Notes under the pieces: generated by a model
The model's database searches: none
Seen by the model: the letters and a program-made list of their open reading frames with translations, nothing else
Told to the model about the DNA's origin: nothing
Program-made: the position numbers and the translations under genes
Source of the DNA: Bacteroidales bacterium
Lineage (GTDB): Bacteria > Bacteroidota > Bacteroidia > Bacteroidales > WCHB1-69
Length of the DNA stretch: 9,502 nt
Direction: 5' to 3'
Assembly (NCBI GenBank): GCA_023229985.1
Contig: JALNYF010000069.1
Span: 1 to 9,502 of the forward strand
In this document: positions 9,501 to 9,502 of the stretch, piece after piece
Layout: the number at the start of each line of letters is the position of its first letter
How positions within the stretch are numbered: position 1 is the first letter of the stretch

Positions 9501-9502
9501 CA
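2..9502 (+). CDS. Giant modular surface protein of Ig-like and glycine-rich repeats (internal fragment)
   Basis: One frame is open across the entire window, 3,167 codons with no stop, and continues past both ends, so start site, signal peptide and C-terminal anchor are not visible. The fragment consists of Ig-like repeats of the CHU_C-associated type, ALK/LTK-like glycine-rich domains and two DUF4082-like domains. Insertions and deletions between repeat copies are multiples of three, which supports real coding. Proteins with this Ig type in Bacteroidota are typically large, exported and surface-held, often through type IX secretion; adhesion, biofilm or host contact is the likely role, by inference. 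No catalytic motif was seen. The other open frames in the window are off-frame or antisense and merely reflect the repeats. The reading frame is near certain; the function is only moderately supported. Confidence 0.95.
539..586 (+). other. Returning last strand of the split Ig repeat that hosts G1
   Basis: The segment CASPATAINITVN follows G1 directly and has the shape of the last Ig strand in uninterrupted repeats (compare CVSPERVAVTVTI in Ig1). The N-terminal part of this host Ig lies upstream of the window. Identical or nearly identical segments follow G2, G4 and G5. Confidence 0.6.
587..841 (+). other. Ig1, plain Ig-like repeat (type A1)
   Basis: An 85-residue CHU_C-associated Ig-like repeat (residues 196-280). 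Landmarks in order: LPAPTAV linker, TCGEYAELSAT (B strand with the first cysteine), IGWYTES (C strand with core Trp), TTLEIRPNGTTTYYAAS (E-F region), then NCVSPERVAVTVTI (second cysteine and last strand). The two cysteines could form a disulfide. The last two strands are continuous here, with only a short SDNG turn, which makes this the reference for recognising the split repeats. Confidence 0.8.
842..1549 (+). other. Ig2, split Ig-like repeat (type A2) carrying X1
   Basis: The N-terminal part (842-1036) reads PMTDPTVEG, LLCGETTTLTASG, YRWYSDAECTNL, SEYITPELS and TTTYYLKG, a typical Ig-like repeat up to its second-last strand. Instead of a turn and a last strand, 156 residues of a different domain follow. 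The expected final strand, ICTTNIIPITVNL, then appears at 1502-1540. Ig2 therefore looks like a host domain interrupted between its last two strands. The alternative is that the later strand belongs to X1 and Ig2 is a shortened repeat. Confidence 0.65.
1037..1504 (+). other. X1, DUF4082-like beta-sandwich domain
   Basis: A 156-residue domain (residues 346-501), neither glycine-rich nor Ig_7-like. It opens with a short doubled VLGSP motif, then LGYSFTPSENIFVTKI, VSIWDNNGNLLLSQP, LADTLQLSAGTTYRIGAY, a GNYYWNT segment and HWWFVDFEYL. The order 'sheet - W-x-x-x-G-x-L-L - T-x-L-x-L-x-A-G-T-T-Y-x-x-x' matches the DUF4082 style of carbohydrate-protein-associated sandwich domains. I assign similarity, not membership. 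It sits where G3 sits in Ig6. Aromatic residues are plentiful (WW, YYW), which would suit sugar or surface binding, but that is a guess. Confidence 0.6.
1550..1801 (+). other. Ig3, plain Ig-like repeat (type B1)
   Basis: An 84-residue Ig-like repeat (residues 517-600): PTPEITSPDV, INCGETYELSAMA, IVWFTQATGGESIGTTT, LTVSPEETTTYYAEAM, MCVSPSRDSLTVTVV. It has two cysteines as in Ig1 and an uninterrupted last hairpin. An Arg-Gly-Asp tripeptide (AERGDIVW) falls at the predicted turn before the core Trp strand. Bases 1550-1822 are identical to 4187-4459 in Ig7. Confidence 0.8.
1802..2860 (+). other. Ig4, split Ig-like repeat (type B2) carrying G2
   Basis: The N-part (1802-2011) shows PTAAPEVVEVEA, ILCGETTTLSVANP, YNWYSDAECTQFVHTG, TPILHDNTTYYVKALVDN and then runs into glycine-rich domain G2. 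The closing strand, CASPATAINITVNELPAP, is found at 2816-2866, after G2. The N-part has cysteines at CGE and DAEC; a third returns after the payload, at the position equivalent to CVSP in plain repeats. Confidence 0.65.
2012..2812 (+). other. Glycine-rich domain G2 (complete)
   Basis: A complete 267-residue domain (671-937). It opens FSYTGSEQLFVIPQGINELT and LEVWGAQGG, continues GGKGGYASGTL, DNIYVYVGQQ, GGYNGGGDG, GGGGATDIRV and RVIVGGGGSG, then a Gly/Ser/Tyr-rich core with GGGGGWYGGG and GGGSGYV, and ends IAGNESMPNP...GNGFARISGTSV. The order and spacing follow the ALK/LTK-like family. Compared with G5, at the same position of the higher-order repeat, the two ends agree closely while the core differs strongly. 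It has no cysteine. Confidence 0.85.
2861..3115 (+). other. Ig5, plain Ig-like repeat (type A1)
   Basis: An 85-residue repeat closely matching Ig1 and Ig9: PAPTAVTATPS, ITCGEYAELSATT, IGWYAELMGGEVIGTT, TLEIRPNETTTYYAAS, NCVSPERVAVTTTV. Changes from Ig1 include T-E-S to A-E-L near the core Trp and G to E before TTTYY. Its second half is absent from the second higher-order copy. Confidence 0.8.
3116..4186 (+). other. Ig6, split Ig-like repeat (type A2) carrying G3
   Basis: The N-part (3116-3310) is almost the same as Ig2 and Ig10: PMTDPTVEGDND, LLCGETTTL, YRWYSDAECTNL, PELSATTTYYVKG. After the KG codons the sequence changes abruptly to a glycine-rich domain, where Ig2 and Ig10 carry X. The closing strand, MCNTNIIPITVTVNPLP, at 4139-4189 closely matches the strand after X1 and X2. 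Host and closing strand are therefore constant while the content differs. Confidence 0.65.
3311..4141 (+). other. Glycine-rich domain G3 (complete)
   Basis: A 277-residue domain (1104-1380), the most distinct of the set at its ends. It begins FSYNGSEQSITLPAGSYL and LEAWGAQGG rather than the usual VVPQGISELT, and ends QTIAGNSTFFSPN...GNGYVRITCLSYEL. In between are GGRGGYSVGTL, CYVYVGGAG, GGFNGGGNG, GGGASDIRLV, RVLVAGGGGGG, GGGSGWYGGG and GGGSGYV. Cysteines, absent from G2, occur at TTCYVYV, AGCLL and ITCLS. It is unique in the window and lies within the stretch missing from copy 2. Confidence 0.85.
4187..4438 (+). other. Ig7, plain Ig-like repeat (type B1)
   Basis: An 84-residue repeat identical to Ig3 in protein and in DNA across bases 4187-4459. 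It has the same Arg-Gly-Asp turn and CVSPSRDSLTVTVV end. Absence even of silent changes from Ig3, 2,637 bp away, points to recent duplication or gene conversion. Confidence 0.8.
4439..5506 (+). other. Ig8, split Ig-like repeat (type B2) carrying G4
   Basis: The N-part (4439-4648) has ILCGETTTLSVANPNG, YNWYSDAECTQF, TTFTTPILHDNTTYYVKAFVDN. G4 follows, and the closing strand CASPATAINITVNALPAP returns at 5462. Only a few residues differ from Ig4: V to L in PEVLEV, A to G after NPN, and L to F in KAF. Confidence 0.65.
4649..5458 (+). other. Glycine-rich domain G4 (complete)
   Basis: A 270-residue domain (1550-1819). It opens FSYTGSEQLFVVPQGISELT and LEVWGGAGG, then GGKGGYSRGEI, TIYVNVGGAG, GGYNGGGYRSL, GGGATHI, the extra SGLLSSLSGNRPS segment, VLIVAGGGGGHGEDDEQGG, a seven-glycine run with WYGG, GGGGSGGSGYI, and the GNGFARISGTSV end. 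From base 4921 it is the close twin of G1. It has no cysteine. WGGAGG replaces the WGAQGG of G2, G3, G6 and G7. Confidence 0.85.
5507..5761 (+). other. Ig9, plain Ig-like repeat (type A1)
   Basis: An 85-residue repeat, the counterpart of Ig1 at +4,920 bp: PAPTAVAATPS, ITCGEYAELSATTEGEE, IGWYTESMGGDVIGTTT, TLEIRPNGTTTYYAAS, NCVSPERVVVTITV. It differs from Ig1 at a handful of positions and has a continuous last hairpin. Confidence 0.8.
5762..6469 (+). other. Ig10, split Ig-like repeat (type A2) carrying X2
   Basis: The counterpart of Ig2. The N-part (5762-5956) ends TTTYYVKG, X2 follows without linker, and the last strand (ICSTNIVPITVTVNPLP) appears from 6422. This is the same boundary as in Ig2 and Ig6. 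Confidence 0.65.
5957..6424 (+). other. X2, DUF4082-like beta-sandwich domain
   Basis: The second copy of the X domain, 156 residues, about 97 percent identical to X1 in DNA by hand count. Protein changes are few: NTSSSGNF becomes NNISSANY near the start, TGAGN becomes TGGGN, and NIEIEE becomes NMETEE at the end. The aromatic positions (IWDNNG, NYYWNT, HWWFVDFEY) are all kept. Confidence 0.6.
6470..6721 (+). other. Ig11, plain Ig-like repeat (type B1)
   Basis: An 84-residue repeat like Ig3 and Ig7 with the Arg-Gly-Asp turn kept. Its end reads CVSPSRNAVTVTVV instead of CVSPSRDSLTVTVV. The NAV version is shared with Ig13 downstream and not with the upstream copies, so this end groups with its neighbour. 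Confidence 0.8.
6722..7777 (+). other. Ig12, split Ig-like repeat (type B2) carrying G5
   Basis: The N-part (6722-6931) reads PEVLEVEAILCGETTTL, YNWYSDAECTQF, TPILHDNTTYYVKALVDN and leads into G5. The closing strand, CASPATAINITVNALPAP, is at 7733. It differs from Ig4 by very few residues (for example Y-I-Y-N-W for Y-T-Y-N-W). Confidence 0.65.
6932..7729 (+). other. Glycine-rich domain G5 (complete)
   Basis: A 266-residue domain (2311-2576). Opening FSYTGSEQLFVVPQGISELT and LEVWGAEGG, then SGYGGYGGYSVGTI, NIYVYVGGEG, GGWNGGGSS, GGGGGTDIRI, RVIVAGGGGGGEDGG, GGAGGGGWYGGG, GGGGSGFV, and the end QTIAGNESMPSP...GNGFARISGTGT. It occupies the same higher-order position as G2 but its core is unrelated in detail, while its first and last thirty or so residues are nearly the same as in G2 and G4. 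Confidence 0.85.
7778..8032 (+). other. Ig13, hybrid plain Ig-like repeat (A1 front, B1 back)
   Basis: An 85-residue repeat. The front half follows type A1 (PAPTAVAAT, CGEYVELSATTAGEEIGWYTES). From TGGESIGTTTN onward it follows type B1 (LTVSPEETTTYYAEAM, CVSPSRNAVTVTVV). The switch is at bases 7884-7888, just before a GGTGGC stretch common to both types. The reading frame is kept and all Ig landmarks are present, so the hybrid probably folds. It lacks the Arg-Gly-Asp turn of true B1 repeats. Confidence 0.85.
8033..9094 (+). other. Ig14, split Ig-like repeat (type B2) carrying G6
   Basis: The N-part (8033-8242) has ILCGETTTLSVANPNA, YNWYSDAECTQF, TPILQDNTTYYVKALVDN. After G6 the closing strand is ESCVSPGASVTVTVRPP, which is much closer to the uninterrupted CVSP...VTVTV end of plain repeats than the strands after other payloads. 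It is the clearest single support for the split-domain reading. Confidence 0.65.
8243..9049 (+). other. Glycine-rich domain G6 (complete)
   Basis: A 269-residue domain (2748-3016). It opens FSYTGDQQTFVVPQGISELT and LEVWGAQGGG, then GGHGGYSAGTL, LNIYVGGEG, GGFNGGANSG, GGAGGGATDVRL, RVIVAGGGGGAAYG, a long Gly/Ala-rich core, GGGGGYYGGGGG (YYGG where others have WYGG), GGGSGYI, QTIAGNQTMPNP and GNGFARITVIGGGG. The closing part departs from the RISGTSVRC ending common upstream. Confidence 0.85.
9095..9310 (+). other. Ig15, diverged split Ig-like repeat leading into G7
   Basis: A 72-residue Ig-like N-part: PPVQPQISSEVVAHCGETPTL split over linker and B strand, LNYNWYDDAQCTNLVHVG, TPENLQDDVTYYVRSTAG. 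It has the B2 layout (CGE, WYDDAQC) but many substitutions, and follows Ig14 directly with no plain repeat between. Its closing strand is outside the window. It appears to lie beyond the recently amplified array. Confidence 0.7.
9311..9502 (+). other. Glycine-rich domain G7 (N-terminal part)
   Basis: The first 64 residues of another glycine-rich domain, cut by the window end. It opens FDFAYTGNVQPFTVPSGVRE and LEVWGAQGG, followed by GGKGGYSMGTL, LLYIVVGG. The opening is recognisably the same family but more diverged than G2, G4, G5 and G6 are from each other. Confidence 0.75.

Noticed and set aside
1..9502. CRISPR array or mobile element as the source of the repeats
   Set aside because: Repeats are coding, domain-sized, in frame and not separated by uniform spacers. 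No transposase, inverted ends or target-site duplication was seen.

Overview
The whole 9,502-base window lies inside one protein-coding gene. Reading from base 2 on the + strand there is no stop codon for 3,167 codons, and neither the start nor the end of the gene is present. What is visible is about 0.3 MDa of a giant, modular, secreted or cell-surface protein. I checked every line of the sequence in this frame and found no stop and no frameshift. I see no intergenic DNA, RNA gene, promoter, terminator, insertion sequence or CRISPR array.

The protein has three kinds of building block. (1) Small Ig-like beta-sandwich repeats of the type found next to Bacteroidota C-terminal sorting domains (Ig_7/CHU_C-associated style). 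They carry a CGE motif, a W-Y/F core strand, a TTYY strand and a final C-x-S-P...VTV strand. (2) Glycine-rich domains of about 270 residues that begin F-S-Y-x-G...LEVWGAQGG and end GNGFARI. They resemble the glycine-rich domain of ALK/LTK receptors and its bacterial relatives. (3) A 156-residue domain resembling DUF4082, present twice.

Layout: G1 (partial) - Ig1 - Ig2{X1} - Ig3 - Ig4{G2} - Ig5 - Ig6{G3} - Ig7 - Ig8{G4} - Ig9 - Ig10{X2} - Ig11 - Ig12{G5} - Ig13 (chimera) - Ig14{G6} - Ig15{G7, partial}. Braces mark a large domain that appears to sit inside the Ig repeat, between its last two strands. The final Ig strand with its Cys-x-Ser-Pro motif reappears only after the large domain. Plain and loaded Ig repeats alternate strictly until Ig14/Ig15. 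My reading is a chain of Ig beads in which every second bead displays a bulky payload.

Over this lies a higher-order repeat of exactly 4,920 bp (1,640 codons): bases 1-4,920 recur from 4,921 onward. The second copy lacks 1,323 bp (441 codons), and the junction is a hybrid Ig repeat (Ig13). Several modules are identical or nearly so while the glycine-rich cores differ, so recombination and gene conversion seem to have shaped the gene.

The Ig type, the large repeat architecture and the moderate GC content suggest a Bacteroidota bacterium, probably Bacteroidales-like, in which such proteins are usually exported by the type IX secretion system. The sorting domain that would prove this is outside the window. 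The likely role is adhesion or cell-surface structure; this is inference.
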